This document shows, piece after piece, positions 20,102 through 28,946 of a stretch of 64,000 nucleotides of DNA; positions within the stretch are counted from its first letter, which is position 1; each line of letters opens with the position of its first letter. This stretch comes from Nocardioides astragali (GTDB lineage: Bacteria; Actinomycetota; Actinomycetes; Propionibacteriales; Nocardioidaceae). The stretch is taken from assembly GCF_024436375.1 (NCBI RefSeq), contig NZ_JAFMZM010000002.1, forward strand, positions 558,001 to 622,000. The letters run 5' to 3'. The position numbers were made by a program, and so were the translations under genes. The notes beneath the pieces are model-generated. The model was not told where the DNA came from, searched no databases, and saw only the letters and a program-made list of their open reading frames with translations.

Positions 20102-20495
20102 GACCCGGACGTACCGCACCGGCGGCGAGGAGGTCGTGCTCGACCTGACCAGGGACGCAGCCGACTTCGTGGCCGACAGGGGAGACGGCCTGCTGCACGT
20201 GTTCGTCCCCCACGCGACGGCGGGACTGGCGATCATCGAGACGGGTGCGGGCTCGGACGACGACCTGTTGGCGAGTCTGGGAGACCTGCTCCCGGCCGAC
20301 GACCGCTGGCGGCACAGCCACGGCTCTCCCGGGCACGGCCGCTCGCACGTGATGCCGGCGATCGTGCCGCCGCACTGCACCGTCCCCGTGCTCGACGGCC
20401 GGCTCGCGCTCGGGACCTGGCAGAGCATCTGCCTGGTGGACCTCAACGTCGACAACGACCGTCGCGAGGTGCGCTGGTCCTTCCTGGAGGGCTGA
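20091..20495 (+). CDS. YjbQ-family (UPF0047) protein, secondary thiamine-phosphate synthase family
   Basis: The 134-residue beta-barrel protein shows the family motifs LHVFVPHATAGLAIIETG, GHGRSHVMPAI and LALGTWQSICLVDLN. E. coli YjbQ has weak thiamine-phosphate synthase activity, from which the family name comes; the physiological role is uncertain. The conserved His residues in PHATAG and GRSHV fit a metal-binding site. The start ATG 20091 is inside the preceding gene. Confidence 0.85.
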   Translation: MHSETRTYRTGGEEVVLDLTRDAADFVADRGDGLLHVFVPHATAGLAIIETGAGSDDDLLASLGDLLPADDRWRHSHGSPGHGRSHVMPAIVPPHCTVPVLDGRLALGTWQSICLVDLNVDNDRREVRWSFLEG

Positions 20496-20522
20496 CCTCT
20501 GGAGGCAACGCCGGGCGAGCCG

Positions 20523-21107
20523 GTGGAGATCCGACCTGTCGAGCCCGCGGATGGCGACGCCGTCCTGGGCGTCATCCGGGAGGCGTTCGGGGCTGACAAC
20601 CCCGCCGACGGGGCGCACGTCGCCGACCTGTGGGCCGAGGTCAGGGCCGGTGAACACCTGCTCGCGGAGCAGGTGGCCGTGATCCGCGGCGAGGTCGTGG
20701 GGCACGTGGGCGTGAGCCACTGCTGGATCGACGCCCGGCGCGAGCTGGTCCCGGCGTGCGTGCTCTCCCCGTTGAGCACGGCGCTCGAGCGGCAGGGCTC
20801 CGGGATCGGTACGGCGCTGGTGGGCGCGGCCGTCGAGGCGGCCCGCGCCCTGGGCAGGCCCGCGCTGTTCCTCGAGGGCAGCCCGGCGTTCTACGGCAGC
20901 CGCGGCTTCGAACCCGCCTCGGCCTACGGCTTCGAGGCGCCGAGCCGACGCATCCCTCCGCCGGCGTTCCAGGTGGTGATGCTGGACCAGCAGCCCGACT
21001 GGCTGACCGGGCGCGTGGTCTACCCCGAGGTCTGGTGGCGCCACGACGCCACCGGGCTGCGCGACCCCGACCTGGCCGCGGTGGAGAAGGCGCTCGGGAT
21101 CGCCTGA
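20523..21107 (+). CDS. GNAT-family N-acetyltransferase
   Basis: The 194-residue protein opens with VEIRPVEPADGDAVLGVIREAFG, has the central strand VAVIRGEVVGHVGVSH, and the acetyl-CoA loop ERQGSGIGTALVGAAVEAA near residues 93-108, followed by FLEGSPAFYGSRGFEPA. The target is not predictable. GTG 20523 has GGAGG about 18 bases upstream, which is distant, so the start is moderately uncertain. Confidence 0.83.
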   Translation: MEIRPVEPADGDAVLGVIREAFGADNPADGAHVADLWAEVRAGEHLLAEQVAVIRGEVVGHVGVSHCWIDARRELVPACVLSPLSTALERQGSGIGTALVGAAVEAARALGRPALFLEGSPAFYGSRGFEPASAYGFEAPSRRIPPPAFQVVMLDQQPDWLTGRVVYPEVWWRHDATGLRDPDLAAVEKALGIA

Positions 21108-21115
21108 GTCACTGG

Positions 21116-21133
21116 ATCGAACACGTGTTCGAT
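21116..21133. promoter_or_regulatory. LexA-type SOS box
   Basis: ATCGAACACGTGTTCGAT is a perfect 18-bp palindrome containing TCGAAC-N4-GTTCGA, the actinobacterial LexA consensus. It overlaps by one base a TAGACT -10 element (21133-21138), which lies six bases before GTG 21145. Repression by steric exclusion is therefore expected. It is the only match noticed in the window. Confidence 0.82.
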
Positions 21134-21144
21134 AGACTGGGCTG

Positions 21145-21561
21145 GTGTTCCCGGTACCCCAACCCCACCCGCGGTCGACGCCACCGCCCGGGCACCGTGG
21201 CGTTGCCCCGCCGGGCTGGCCGCGCCAGGTCCGCCCGCCGGACACGCCCGACTGGGAGGCGACCGCGGCCAGCTGGCTGCTCGACCTGTGCCCGCCCGAC
21301 TACCGCCGCTTCTCCGGACTGCGCCGGCACGTGGTGGTCCTCGCTCGCTTCGCGGTGCTCCACGTCGAGGCCCAGCAGCTGGCCACGCGCCGCGGCCTGA
21401 GCGAGATCCGCGGAGATCTCAAGGACGTCGCCAGCGGCGCGGTCGTCGAGGCCGCGGTCCAGACCTTCCAGCTCGAGGACGCCCGGCTGCAGGCCGTACG
21501 GCGCGAAGTGGGCCTGGTCGAGGAGGCGTTGCGCGGTCGCCGCTACCGCGTACGGATGTGA
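21145..21561 (+). CDS. LexA-box-controlled conserved hypothetical protein
   Basis: The 138-residue protein has a proline-rich N-terminus (about 35 residues) and a helical domain with WLLDLCPPDYRRFSGLRRH, ARFAVLHVEAQQLATRRGL and a C-terminal basic tail RGRRYRVRM. I recognise it as an actinobacterial conserved hypothetical without known function. GTG 21145 is set by the SOS box and -10 directly upstream and appears leaderless. The promoter makes a DNA-damage-response role likely. A cytosolic location is expected. Confidence 0.7.
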   Translation: MFPVPQPHPRSTPPPGHRGVAPPGWPRQVRPPDTPDWEATAASWLLDLCPPDYRRFSGLRRHVVVLARFAVLHVEAQQLATRRGLSEIRGDLKDVASGAVVEAAVQTFQLEDARLQAVRREVGLVEEALRGRRYRVRM

Positions 21562-21575
21562 GGTGCCGGGTCCCC

Positions 21576-21581
21576 TAGGGT
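21576..21581 (+). promoter_or_regulatory. -10 element of a probable leaderless transcript (triple Nudix)
   Basis: TAGGGT lies six bases before ATG 21588. No Shine-Dalgarno is placed usefully. Confidence 0.45.
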
Positions 21582-21587
21582 CGGGGG

Positions 21588-22910
21588 ATGCACAGGTTCG
21601 CGGCGGTCGCCGTCCTCGACCCCCGCGGCCGCCTGCTGATGCAGGAGCGCGGGGACGACGCCCTCCACGACCCGGGGCGGTGGGGCTACCCCGGCGGCGA
21701 CCTCGAGGACGGCGAGGACTTCGTCGCCGCCGCGGTGCGCGAGCTGGCCGAGGAGACGGGCCTGACGGTCGCGCCCGGTCGGCTCGAGTCCCTGGGGGTG
21801 CGGCGCTTCCGGAGCGAGACGTGCGGCGAGGACGACGAGTTCGAGCTGTTCGCGGTTCGCCTGCCGGTCACCGACGACGACGTGGTCTGCGGCGAGGGGC
21901 GGCAGATGGTGTTCGTCGACCCGGTCGCGCTGGATGGGCGCGAGCTCCACCAGGCCACAGCACTCACGCTCGACCGTGTGCTGGAGTGGGGCGCGGCCGC
22001 CATCCGCACTGACTTCGTCCAGGTGACTCTCGTGGACCCCAGAGGCCGGGTGCTGATGCAGGAGCGGGACGAGCACGCTCCGGTGTGGCCTGAGATGTGG
22101 TGCTTTCCCGGAGGCGGCCTCGAGGGCGACGAGGAGCCCGCCACGGGCGCCGTACGCGAGCTGGCGGAGGAGACAGGCGTGGTGCTCGACCCGGAGGAGG
22201 TCACCGACCTCGGTCGCTTCGAGCTGGTCACCCCCGACCGCGGGACCTTCCACTTCCACGCCTTCGTCGCGCGCACGACGCTCACCGACCGCGATGTCGA
22301 GTGCCACGAGGGCCGTCAGATGGTCTTCGTCGAGCCGGATGTGCTGCCGGGACTCGACCTGGTGCCGTCGACCGGACTGGTGGCCCCGGCGCTGGTGGAG
22401 TGGATCGAGGACCACCCGTTCGTGCCGGCCTCGGACAGCCGCACCTTCGCCAACGTCCTCCTGGTCGATGCGGTGGGCCGGATCCTCCTGCAGGAGCGCG
22501 ACGAGCACCCGTCCATCGACCCGGAGAAGTGGGGCCTGCCCGGTGGGCACGTCGAGCAGGGGGAGGACTTCGAGACGGCCGCCTATCGCGAGCTCGAGGA
22601 GGAGACCGGGGTGCGACTGGCGCCCGGCACGCTCGAGCTCTTCGGTGAGTTCGTCGTCGACCACCGGGCCGCGCACGGGACGTGGGACCGCAACCAGGTC
22701 TTCATCGCCGCCACAGGCCTGACCGACGCCGACATCGACTGCCGCGAGGGGCGCCGGATCGTCTTCGTCGATCCCCTCGTCGCGCGGGGGCTCGACCTGA
22801 CGGCGGGCGCGACCGACATCGTCCCGGCGTTCCTCGACTCACCGACCTACGCCCGGCTCAGCCATCGTCCGCCCGGGGGAGGTCCCACGGCCGGCGGTGG
22901 CCGCCCGTGA
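21588..22910 (+). CDS. Three-domain Nudix hydrolase
   Basis: The 440-residue protein consists of three tandem Nudix domains of about 140 residues. Each has a complete box matching GX5EX7REUXEEXGU: residues 37-59, 176-198 and 320-342. Each domain also ends in a shared block ([11 protein letters not shown] or close: residues 101-112, 239-250, 385-396). Nudix enzymes hydrolyse nucleoside diphosphate derivatives with Mg2+; all three sites look competent. Single-domain forms are the norm, so the fusion is unusual. The substrate is unknown. ATG 21588 is leaderless in appearance. It precedes dxs by 26 bases. Confidence 0.9.
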   Translation: MHRFAAVAVLDPRGRLLMQERGDDALHDPGRWGYPGGDLEDGEDFVAAAVRELAEETGLTVAPGRLESLGVRRFRSETCGEDDEFELFAVRLPVTDDDVVCGEGRQMVFVDPVALDGRELHQATALTLDRVLEWGAAAIRTDFVQVTLVDPRGRVLMQERDEHAPVWPEMWCFPGGGLEGDEEPATGAVRELAEETGVVLDPEEVTDLGRFELVTPDRGTFHFHAFVARTTLTDRDVECHEGRQMVFVEPDVLPGLDLVPSTGLVAPALVEWIEDHPFVPASDSRTFANVLLVDAVGRILLQERDEHPSIDPEKWGLPGGHVEQGEDFETAAYRELEEETGVRLAPGTLELFGEFVVDHRAAHGTWDRNQVFIAATGLTDADIDCREGRRIVFVDPLVARGLDLTAGATDIVPAFLDSPTYARLSHRPPGGGPTAGGGRP

Positions 22911-22922
22911 CCCGGCATGAAA

Positions 22923-22928
22923 TAGACT
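22923..22928 (+). promoter_or_regulatory. -10 element of a probable leaderless transcript (dxs)
   Basis: TAGACT lies eight bases before the dxs ATG at 22937. Confidence 0.45.
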
Positions 22929-22936
22929 CGGCCGAC

Positions 22937-24841
22937 ATGGCACTCCTCGACTCGATCGCGACCCCGCGTGACCTCCGTCGGTTGTCGTCGGAGCAGCTGG
23001 ACGAGCTGGCCGCCGAGATCCGCGACGTCATGATCCGCACCGTCGCGACGAACTCCGGTCATCTGGGTCCCAACCTGGGTGTCGTCGAGCTGACGCTGGC
23101 CATCCACCGGGTCTTCGACTCCCCGCGCGACCGGATCGTCTTCGACACCGGCCACCAGTCCTACGTCCACAAGCTCGTCACCGGGCGCCACGCCGACTTC
23201 GACACCCTGCGCAGGGAGGGCGGCGTCAGCGGCTACCCCAGCCAGGCCGAGTCCGAGCACGACATCGTCGAGAACTCCCACGCCTCCACCTCGCTGTCCT
23301 ACGCCGACGGGCTCGCCAAGGCGTACGCCATCCGCGGCGAGGACCGCCACGTCGTGGCCGTCATCGGCGACGGCGCGCTGACCGGTGGCATGGCCTGGGA
23401 GGCGCTCAACAACATCGCGATCGCCAGGTCGAGCCGGCTGGTCATCGTGGTCAACGACAACGAGCGCTCCTACACGCCCACCATCGGCGGTCTCGCCACC
23501 GCGCTCACCTCGCTGCGCACGAACCCGCGCTACGAGCAGGTGCTCGACCTGGTCAAGAAGCGGCTCAACGCCGTCCCGGGTGTCGGGCACGCGGCATATG
23601 ACGCGCTGCACGCGGTCAAGAAGGGCATGAAGGACGCCCTGGCGCCACAGGGCCTCTTCGAGGACCTCGGCCTGAAGTACGTCGGACCCGTCGACGGCCA
23701 CGACCGGGGCGCGATGGAGCAGGCGCTCGCCAACGCCAAGCGGTTCGGCGGACCGGTGATCGTGCACGCGATCACCCGCAAGGGGCAGGGCTACGACCCG
23801 GCACTGCGGCACGAGGCCGACCAGTTCCACGCGCCTGGCCCCTTCGACGTGCAGACCGGCGCGGAGAAGCCCAAGGGCAAGATCTGGACCGACCACTTCT
23901 CCGAGGCGATCGTGGACCTCGGCGGGCGCCGCGAGGACGTCGTCGCGATCACCGCCGCGATGATGCACCCGGTGGGGCTCGACGCCTTCGCCGCGAAGTT
24001 CCCCGAGCGCACGTTCGACGTCGGCATCGCCGAGCAGCACGCCGTCACCTCGGCCGCCGGGCTGGCGATGGGCGGCCTGCACCCGGTCTTCGCCGTCTAC
24101 GCCACCTTCCTCAACCGTGCCTTCGACCAGGTCCTGATGGACGTCGCTCTCCACAAGTGCGGCGTCACCTTCGTCCTCGACCGCTCCGGCGTCACCGGTG
24201 ACGACGGCGCCAGCCACAACGGCATGTGGGACATGTCGATCCTCCAGGTGGTGCCCGGGCTGCGGCTGGCGGCCCCACGCGACGTCAGCCGGCTGCGCGA
24301 GCTGCTCGACGAGGCCGTCGAGGTCGACGACGCGCCCACCGCGGTGCGCTTCCCGAAGGGCCCCCCGCCCGAGGACGTGCCCGCCATCGACCGCGTGGGC
24401 GGCGCCGACGTGCTGGTCCGCGAGGGCGCGCAGGACGTGCTGGTGGTGGCCGTCGGCTCGATGTGCACCACGGCCGTCGAGGTGGCCTCGCGCCTGACCG
24501 CGCAGGGCATCGGGGTCACCGTCGTCGATCCGCGCTGGGTCAAGCCGGTCGACCCGGCCATCGTCGAGCTCGCCCGTGACCACCGGCTCGTGGTCAGTGT
24601 CGAGGACAACGGCCGCGTCGGCGGCTGCGGGGCGACGCTCCTGCAGACGCTCAACGACGCGGGAGTGCGTACGCCGTTCCGCCTGCACGGCATCCCCCAG
24701 GAGTTCCTCGACCACGCCAAGCGCGACGCGATCCTGGCCAGGATCGGCCTCGACGCGCAGACCATCGCCCGCGGCATCGTCGAGGACGTGACCGCACTCG
24801 ACCGCGGCCTCACGCTCGTCGAGGTCGACCACTCCGCCTGA
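22937..24841 (+). CDS. dxs: 1-deoxy-D-xylulose-5-phosphate synthase
   Basis: The 634-residue thiamine-diphosphate enzyme condenses pyruvate and glyceraldehyde-3-phosphate in the first step of the MEP isoprenoid pathway. The ThDP motif [16 protein letters not shown] begins near residue 150. [10 protein letters not shown] and [12 protein letters not shown] lie earlier. The pyrimidine domain has [18 protein letters not shown] (catalytic Glu). The C-terminal transketolase domain contains [15 protein letters not shown] 22937 begins [10 protein letters not shown], a standard start. Confidence 0.96.
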   Translation: MALLDSIATPRDLRRLSSEQLDELAAEIRDVMIRTVATNSGHLGPNLGVVELTLAIHRVFDSPRDRIVFDTGHQSYVHKLVTGRHADFDTLRREGGVSGYPSQAESEHDIVENSHASTSLSYADGLAKAYAIRGEDRHVVAVIGDGALTGGMAWEALNNIAIARSSRLVIVVNDNERSYTPTIGGLATALTSLRTNPRYEQVLDLVKKRLNAVPGVGHAAYDALHAVKKGMKDALAPQGLFEDLGLKYVGPVDGHDRGAMEQALANAKRFGGPVIVHAITRKGQGYDPALRHEADQFHAPGPFDVQTGAEKPKGKIWTDHFSEAIVDLGGRREDVVAITAAMMHPVGLDAFAAKFPERTFDVGIAEQHAVTSAAGLAMGGLHPVFAVYATFLNRAFDQVLMDVALHKCGVTFVLDRSGVTGDDGASHNGMWDMSILQVVPGLRLAAPRDVSRLRELLDEAVEVDDAPTAVRFPKGPPPEDVPAIDRVGGADVLVREGAQDVLVVAVGSMCTTAVEVASRLTAQGIGVTVVDPRWVKPVDPAIVELARDHRLVVSVEDNGRVGGCGATLLQTLNDAGVRTPFRLHGIPQEFLDHAKRDAILARIGLDAQTIARGIVEDVTALDRGLTLVEVDHSA

Positions 24842-24880
24842 GTCGCGGCGCACCGCCCGACGCGCTCAACCCGGCCCCGC

Positions 24881-24897
24881 TGCGGTCCGCTACCGCA
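24881..24897. terminator. Weak hairpin between convergent genes
   Basis: TGCGGT and ACCGCA form a 6-bp stem with a 5-base loop across the stop codon of the minus-strand gene, between dxs and the propeller protein. Weak, but the only inverted repeat there. Confidence 0.3.
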
Positions 24898-26062
24898 TCC
24901 ATCCCGTGGCGGGCACGGCACCGTCCGGCAGTGGGGACACCGCGACGGTGCAGCTGCCGGTGCTGGCCTCGCACGACAACAGGTCCTCCCGCGCGTACTC
25001 GGCGGTGTAGGTCCCCGCCCACGCGGCGAACGTGTCCGCGTCAAGCCAGCGGTAGCCGATGACGCTGTCGTAACGCGGTGGCGTGACCGGCGTCCAGGTG
25101 TCGCCCGCGACGTCCCCGACCGAGGTCGTGTCGTAGCTGGGGGAACCGGGCCGTGACTGGCGGTCGGTGAGCGCCACGAGGCGCCCGTCGGGAGACAGGC
25201 TGCCCCGCGTGCCCGGCAGGCTTCGCCCGTCCTGCAGGTCAGGTCCGATGCGGAGGTCCTCGACCTCGACCATGGTCGTCGATCCGTCGCTCTCCTGCGG
25301 CTCGAACGAGGTCACCACGTGCAGGATCTGCCCGTCCTGGACCTGTATCACCTCCACCTCCGCCGCGCCGTCCGGAGCAGCAAGAAGCACGGGCTCGTCA
25401 CCGTCGAGCGCGTCCCACGCCATCACGCCACGAGCATCGGCCACGTAGACGATCCGCCCGTCGACGGCCGCGATGTGGGCGCCGGCGCCACCGCCGAGCC
25501 GTCCAGGATTCATGGGGACGGGCTCACCGGGCCACGCGTCCACTGACATGTCGGCGCGTTCACCCGTGGCGAGGTCGAGCACGCTCAGCGTGCCCCCGTC
25601 GGCGACGTCCACCCAGGCCACGACGTCGTCGTCGGACATGATCCGGCCACGATCGGTCTCCGCGAGGCGACCGACGAGCGTGGTCTCGCCGTCCACCATG
25701 GTGTGGACGCGGCCTTGCCGATCGGCCACCACATAGCCGCTGACACCCTGCACCAGCGCACTGATCCGTACGTCGGTCTCAACGGTGCGAGGACCGTCGT
25801 GGATGGTGCTGCCCACGGCATAGGCGATGTCGTAGGAATGCACCGGGGCAGCGGTGTCCTGGTCCCGGTCGCCGCCAGGTCGCAGCCCTGGCAGCGCCAG
25901 TGCCGCCACCACGAGCGATGCGGCGACGAGCCCACCTGCGAGTGTCCGGCGCCGGCGAACGAGGTGTCGCTCCCCGTCGCGCACCATGGCGGCGACGTCG
26001 AGGTCGGGCGCCTCGATGGAGTCGGCGCGGTCGTCCATGACGTCCTTGAGCAGGCCGGTCAT
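24890..26062 (-). CDS. Single-pass membrane protein with propeller-like domain, co-encoded with SigE-family sigma factor
   Basis: The 390-residue product has a cytosolic N-terminus of about 38 residues ending RRRRTLAGG, one transmembrane helix (LVAASLVVAALALPGL) and an extracytoplasmic region with repeated short strands (AHIAAVDGRIVYVADARG, SLSPDGRLVALTDRQ). It ends with a cysteine pair, SCEASTGSC. It overlaps the sigma gene stop as ATGA and is translated after it, the usual order for a sigma factor and its membrane regulator. A regulatory role is inferred from context. Confidence 0.6.
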   Translation of the reverse strand: MTGLLKDVMDDRADSIEAPDLDVAAMVRDGERHLVRRRRTLAGGLVAASLVVAALALPGLRPGGDRDQDTAAPVHSYDIAYAVGSTIHDGPRTVETDVRISALVQGVSGYVVADRQGRVHTMVDGETTLVGRLAETDRGRIMSDDDVVAWVDVADGGTLSVLDLATGERADMSVDAWPGEPVPMNPGRLGGGAGAHIAAVDGRIVYVADARGVMAWDALDGDEPVLLAAPDGAAEVEVIQVQDGQILHVVTSFEPQESDGSTTMVEVEDLRIGPDLQDGRSLPGTRGSLSPDGRLVALTDRQSRPGSPSYDTTSVGDVAGDTWTPVTPPRYDSVIGYRWLDADTFAAWAGTYTAEYAREDLLSCEASTGSCTVAVSPLPDGAVPATGWMR

Positions 26063-26598
26063 CGGGTCACCACCTTCAGGTCGCCGGGGAGCAGGTCGAT
26101 CTGCTCACCGCCGTGGGAGTCGAGGGTCTTGCGGAGGGAGGCCAGGGCGGCGTGCACCTGGCTCTTCACGGTGCCGACGGCACACCCGAGTGCAGCGGCG
26201 GTCTGGGCCTCGGTGAGGTCCTCGTAGTAGCGCAGGACGACGGCGGCCCGTTGGCGGGGCGGCAGCGCCTGCAGCGCGGCCCAGACCCACTCCCGCCGTA
26301 CGAGGTCGTCTCCGTGCCCCTCGTGGCTGGCCTCGGGGATCGTGTCGCTGGGCCGCTCCTGCCACGACCTGCGGCGATACCACGAGATGGCGGTCGTGGT
26401 GATCACCTTGCGCGTGTAGGCCTCTGCCTTCGCCGGGTCGCGTAGCCGCGGCCACGCGACGTACGTCTTGGTCAGCGCCTCCTGGAGAAGGTCCTGCGCG
26501 AGGTGCCGTTCGCCGACCATGAGGTAGGCCGAGCGGTGCAGCGCGCCGGACCGGGCGGCGACGAACTCGGCGAAGGCCGCCGGATCGCGTCGTGGCAT
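26059..26598 (-). CDS. SigE-family RNA polymerase sigma factor
   Basis: The 179-residue protein has region 2 (RSAYLMVGERHLAQDLLQEALTKT) and region 4 (LPPRQRAAVVLRYYEDLTEAQTAAALGCAVG onward). It has the same length as, and clear similarity to, the sigma factor at 18534-19073. The ATG at 26598 is followed by PRRDPAAFAEFV. Upstream 26599-26729 is non-coding and should hold its promoter; no clear -35/-10 pair could be assigned. Confidence 0.88.
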   Translation of the reverse strand: MPRRDPAAFAEFVAARSGALHRSAYLMVGERHLAQDLLQEALTKTYVAWPRLRDPAKAEAYTRKVITTTAISWYRRRSWQERPSDTIPEASHEGHGDDLVRREWVWAALQALPPRQRAAVVLRYYEDLTEAQTAAALGCAVGTVKSQVHAALASLRKTLDSHGGEQIDLLPGDLKVVTR

Positions 26599-26729
26599 CG
26601 GATCTCCCGAGAGTCGTGGGGTGTGTCACTTGCCATGACGCTCCGATGAGCCCGAATGGTTGGGTCGGCACCGACCAACGCCTCTGGTCCGCCTGGCTGC
26701 GTCGTTTCGGGCACGCGTCGACCGGTGGC

Positions 26730-26858
26730 TCAGAGGTCGCGGTGGACCTCCTGGGGCTCCTCGCCCTGGTAGCGGCTGATGTTCCAGATGGCGATGGCCA
26801 GTCCTCCCCAGAGGATCAGCATCGCGATCAGCATCATGATGATGGCCGAGGTGGACAT
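26730..26858 (-). CDS. MetS-like small transporter subunit
   Basis: The 42-residue peptide begins MSTSAIIMMLIAMLILW, is one transmembrane helix, and ends in a charged tail ISRYQGEEPQEVHRDL. It follows the Na+ symporter gene with TGATG overlap. In Corynebacterium glutamicum the methionine/alanine importer MetP requires a similar small protein, MetS, encoded directly after it, which this arrangement copies. Small size makes sequence-only assignment moderate. Confidence 0.75.
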   Translation of the reverse strand: MSTSAIIMMLIAMLILWGGLAIAIWNISRYQGEEPQEVHRDL

Positions 26859-28405
26859 CAGTTGCTCCTCTCGTCCTGCCGGGACTTGATCTCGGGATCT
26901 CCCAGGAAGGTGTTGTCGCGCCAAGGAAGACGCGCCGCGACGAAGCCGAGGACCAGAACGGCGACTGCGAGTCCCCACCCCAGGGTGTTGAGCATCCAGG
27001 TCGGATAGTCCTCGTAGGGCTCCCTGATGTTGTCGATGAACTCGTTGACGAGGATGAACGTCAGCGCGGCCGGCGCGACGATGCCGACCAGCCACTGCCA
27101 CCAGCGGCCGAGGTGGATCGATCCGTCGCGGTTGAGGTGCTCGCGCAGGAGACCGGTCTTCTTGAAGACCCACGACATCGCAAGCATGCTCGCGACGGCC
27201 ACCACGAGGATGCCGAACCGGTTGATGAAGTGATCGACGATGTCGAGGACGAAGACGCCGGTGGTGGTGCCGAGCAGCGTGATGCTGATGACTGCAGCCG
27301 GGATGCCCACAGCCATGGATGCGCCGACGCGGGTCATCTCGAACTTGTCGCGGACAGCGGAGATCACGACCTCGATGACGCTCACCAGCGACGTGACGCC
27401 GGCGATGACGAGGGAGCCGAAGAACAGCACTCCGATGAGTGCGCCGAAAGGCGCTTCGTTGATGATCGCGGGGAAGGCGATGAAAGCCAACCCCAGGCCG
27501 TCCGTCGCAACTTCGTCCACCCCGGTGCCTGCAGCGGTGGCCATGAACCCCAGCGCGGCGAAGACGCCGATGCCGGCGAGCAGCTCGAAGCCCGAGTTGG
27601 CGAACCCGACCACCAGGCCCGAGCCGGTCATGTCGCTGCGCCGCCCGACGTACGACGCGTAGGTGATCATGATGCCGAAGCCGACCGAGAGCGAGAAGAA
27701 GATCTGCCCGAAGGCTGCGATCCACACGCTGGTCTCGGTCAGGGCCCCCCAGTCGGGCGTGAAGAGCGCGTCGAGGCCCACTGCGGCCCCGTCAAGCGTC
27801 AGGGACACCCCGACGAGCGCGATGAAGGCGACGAAGAGGACCGGGATGAAGACGACCGACGAGGCGCCGATGCCCTTCTGGACGCCCAGCGCCATGATGG
27901 CGAGGACGGCCACCCAGACCAGGACCAGCGGCACGGTGACACCACTCACGAAGTCGAGGCCTATGCCGGGGTCGCCGGCCTGCAGGTAGGAGCCGAACAG
28001 GAAGGCCTCAGGGTCGTCGCCCCAGGCCTTGTCGAGCGAGAAGAAGGCGTAGCGCGCCGCCCAGGCGATGACGGCGGCGTAGTAGACGGCGATGACGAAG
28101 CAGATCCCCACCTGCCACCAGCCGAGGCCCTCGGACGCCGGGGCGGCGCGCCGGAAGGCGAGCGGGGCGGAACCGCGGTAGCGGTGCCCGAGGCCGTAGT
28201 CGAGGAGGAGGAACGGCAGTCCTGCGGTGAGCAGGGCGACGAGGTAGGGGATCATGAACGCCCCGCCGCCGTTCTCGTAGGCCACGTACGGGAAGCGCCA
28301 GATGTTGCCGAGTCCGACGGCCGAACCGATGGCGGCGAGGATGAAGACCTTGCGGGAGCTGAACGCTCCTCGGTGCTCCTCGGTGTGTTCGACGGCTGCG
28401 GTCAT
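26858..28405 (-). CDS. MetP-like sodium-dependent transporter (NSS family)
   Basis: The 515-residue protein has about 12 transmembrane helices and the neurotransmitter:sodium symporter signature ILAAIGSAVGLGNIWRFPYV (residues 22-41), where unwound helix 1 binds Na+ and substrate. NGGGAFMIPYL follows. Given the MetS-like partner, methionine or alanine import is the best guess. ATG 28405 follows GGAGG within 12 bases. Confidence 0.88.
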   Translation of the reverse strand: MTAAVEHTEEHRGAFSSRKVFILAAIGSAVGLGNIWRFPYVAYENGGGAFMIPYLVALLTAGLPFLLLDYGLGHRYRGSAPLAFRRAAPASEGLGWWQVGICFVIAVYYAAVIAWAARYAFFSLDKAWGDDPEAFLFGSYLQAGDPGIGLDFVSGVTVPLVLVWVAVLAIMALGVQKGIGASSVVFIPVLFVAFIALVGVSLTLDGAAVGLDALFTPDWGALTETSVWIAAFGQIFFSLSVGFGIMITYASYVGRRSDMTGSGLVVGFANSGFELLAGIGVFAALGFMATAAGTGVDEVATDGLGLAFIAFPAIINEAPFGALIGVLFFGSLVIAGVTSLVSVIEVVISAVRDKFEMTRVGASMAVGIPAAVISITLLGTTTGVFVLDIVDHFINRFGILVVAVASMLAMSWVFKKTGLLREHLNRDGSIHLGRWWQWLVGIVAPAALTFILVNEFIDNIREPYEDYPTWMLNTLGWGLAVAVLVLGFVAARLPWRDNTFLGDPEIKSRQDERSN

Positions 28406-28508
28406 GGATGCCTCCGAGTGACGACGACTGTGGCCTCAGGATGCCAGAGAGGCGGACCGCACTCCTCGGCGCTCCCGGTCTGTCCTTGACCTGGCTCGAG
28501 CTACGGCT

Positions 28509-28650
28509 CACCGCCCTGAACCCTCGGGCGGTGTGTCAGCAACCGAACCGGCCACCCAATCGGGTGCCCAGCCACCGCTCGATGGGACCGGACCGTCGAG
28601 CGGTGCATCAGCAACCGGAAGGGGGCGGAAAAAGGTTGCTCAGTCACCGC
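28509..28650. repeat. Stem-loop repeat cluster with shared 17-bp motif
   Basis: CACCGCCC/GGGCGGTG (28509-28533) and CACCGCTCGA/TCGAGCGGTG (28573-28605) are two stem-loops. Each runs into GCGGTGnnTCAGCAACC (28528-28544 and 28600-28616). A third, inverted copy with one mismatch is at 28634-28650. The arrangement resembles extragenic palindromic repeats. Minor tandem stems (CACCC/GGGTG) lie between. Confidence 0.7.
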
Positions 28651-28720
28651 CGAGGCAGGCAGAGGTGAGCCAACCGCGGTGACGTCGGAGCCGGGGCGAG
28701 GGGCATCAGGCGAACGCCGG

Positions 28721-28860
28721 CTAGTCCTCGAAACGAGGTAGCACCGTGGTGCAGGTGAACGTGCTTGCCTCGCACGACCACAGCTCCCAGCCCAGACTCC
28801 GGGCGCCGCCTCCGACGGCATCCGGATCGGGCGGGGTCATCAGGGCTTCCAGGGGGAGTC
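28721..28860 (-). pseudogene. C-terminal relic of a third propeller-type sigma-partner gene
   Basis: On the minus strand, in frame with a TAG at 28723-28721, the sequence reads WELWSCEASTFTCTTVLPRFED. This aligns with the C-terminus of the protein at 24890-26062 (EDLLSCEASTGSCTVAVSPLP), including SCEAST and the second Cys. Upstream of it the frame has no further similarity that I can see and no start. A sigma gene remnant was not found beside it. The limits are approximate. Confidence 0.45.
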
Positions 28861-28896
28861 GTGGCGAGAACGTTTGTGCAGACCTTCTCAGGATCC

Positions 28897-28932
28897 AGAG
28901 AGGTTCGGCCGGACGACGGCCGAACTCTCTCT
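28897..28932 (-). terminator. Hairpin downstream of the fadA-fadB operon
   Basis: GTTCGGCCG (28903-28911) pairs with CGGCCGAAC (28917-28925) across GACGA. AGAGAG and CTCTCT extend the stem past a single bulged T. It starts 15 bases after the stop of the minus-strand hydroxyacyl-CoA dehydrogenase gene. Confidence 0.7.
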
Positions 28933-28946
28933 GGAGTCGCTGTGGA

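Larger units (their letters stand above)
28406..28946. other. 541-base gene-free region with repeats, a gene relic and a terminator
   Basis: No intact gene was found here. From left to right it holds the 5' region of the NSS transporter, a cluster of stem-loops sharing GCGGTGnnTCAGCAACC (28509-28650), a C-terminal fragment of a third propeller-type sigma-partner gene (28721-28860, minus) and a hairpin that ends the fadA-fadB transcript (28897-28932). Open frames on either strand lack ribosome sites and recognisable domains. Confidence 0.7.

Noticed and set aside
28501..28821. Minus-strand open frame of about 106 codons in the gene-free region
   Set aside because: It runs through the stem-loop repeats, lacks a ribosome site and shows no domain; only a different minus-strand frame shows the gene relic.
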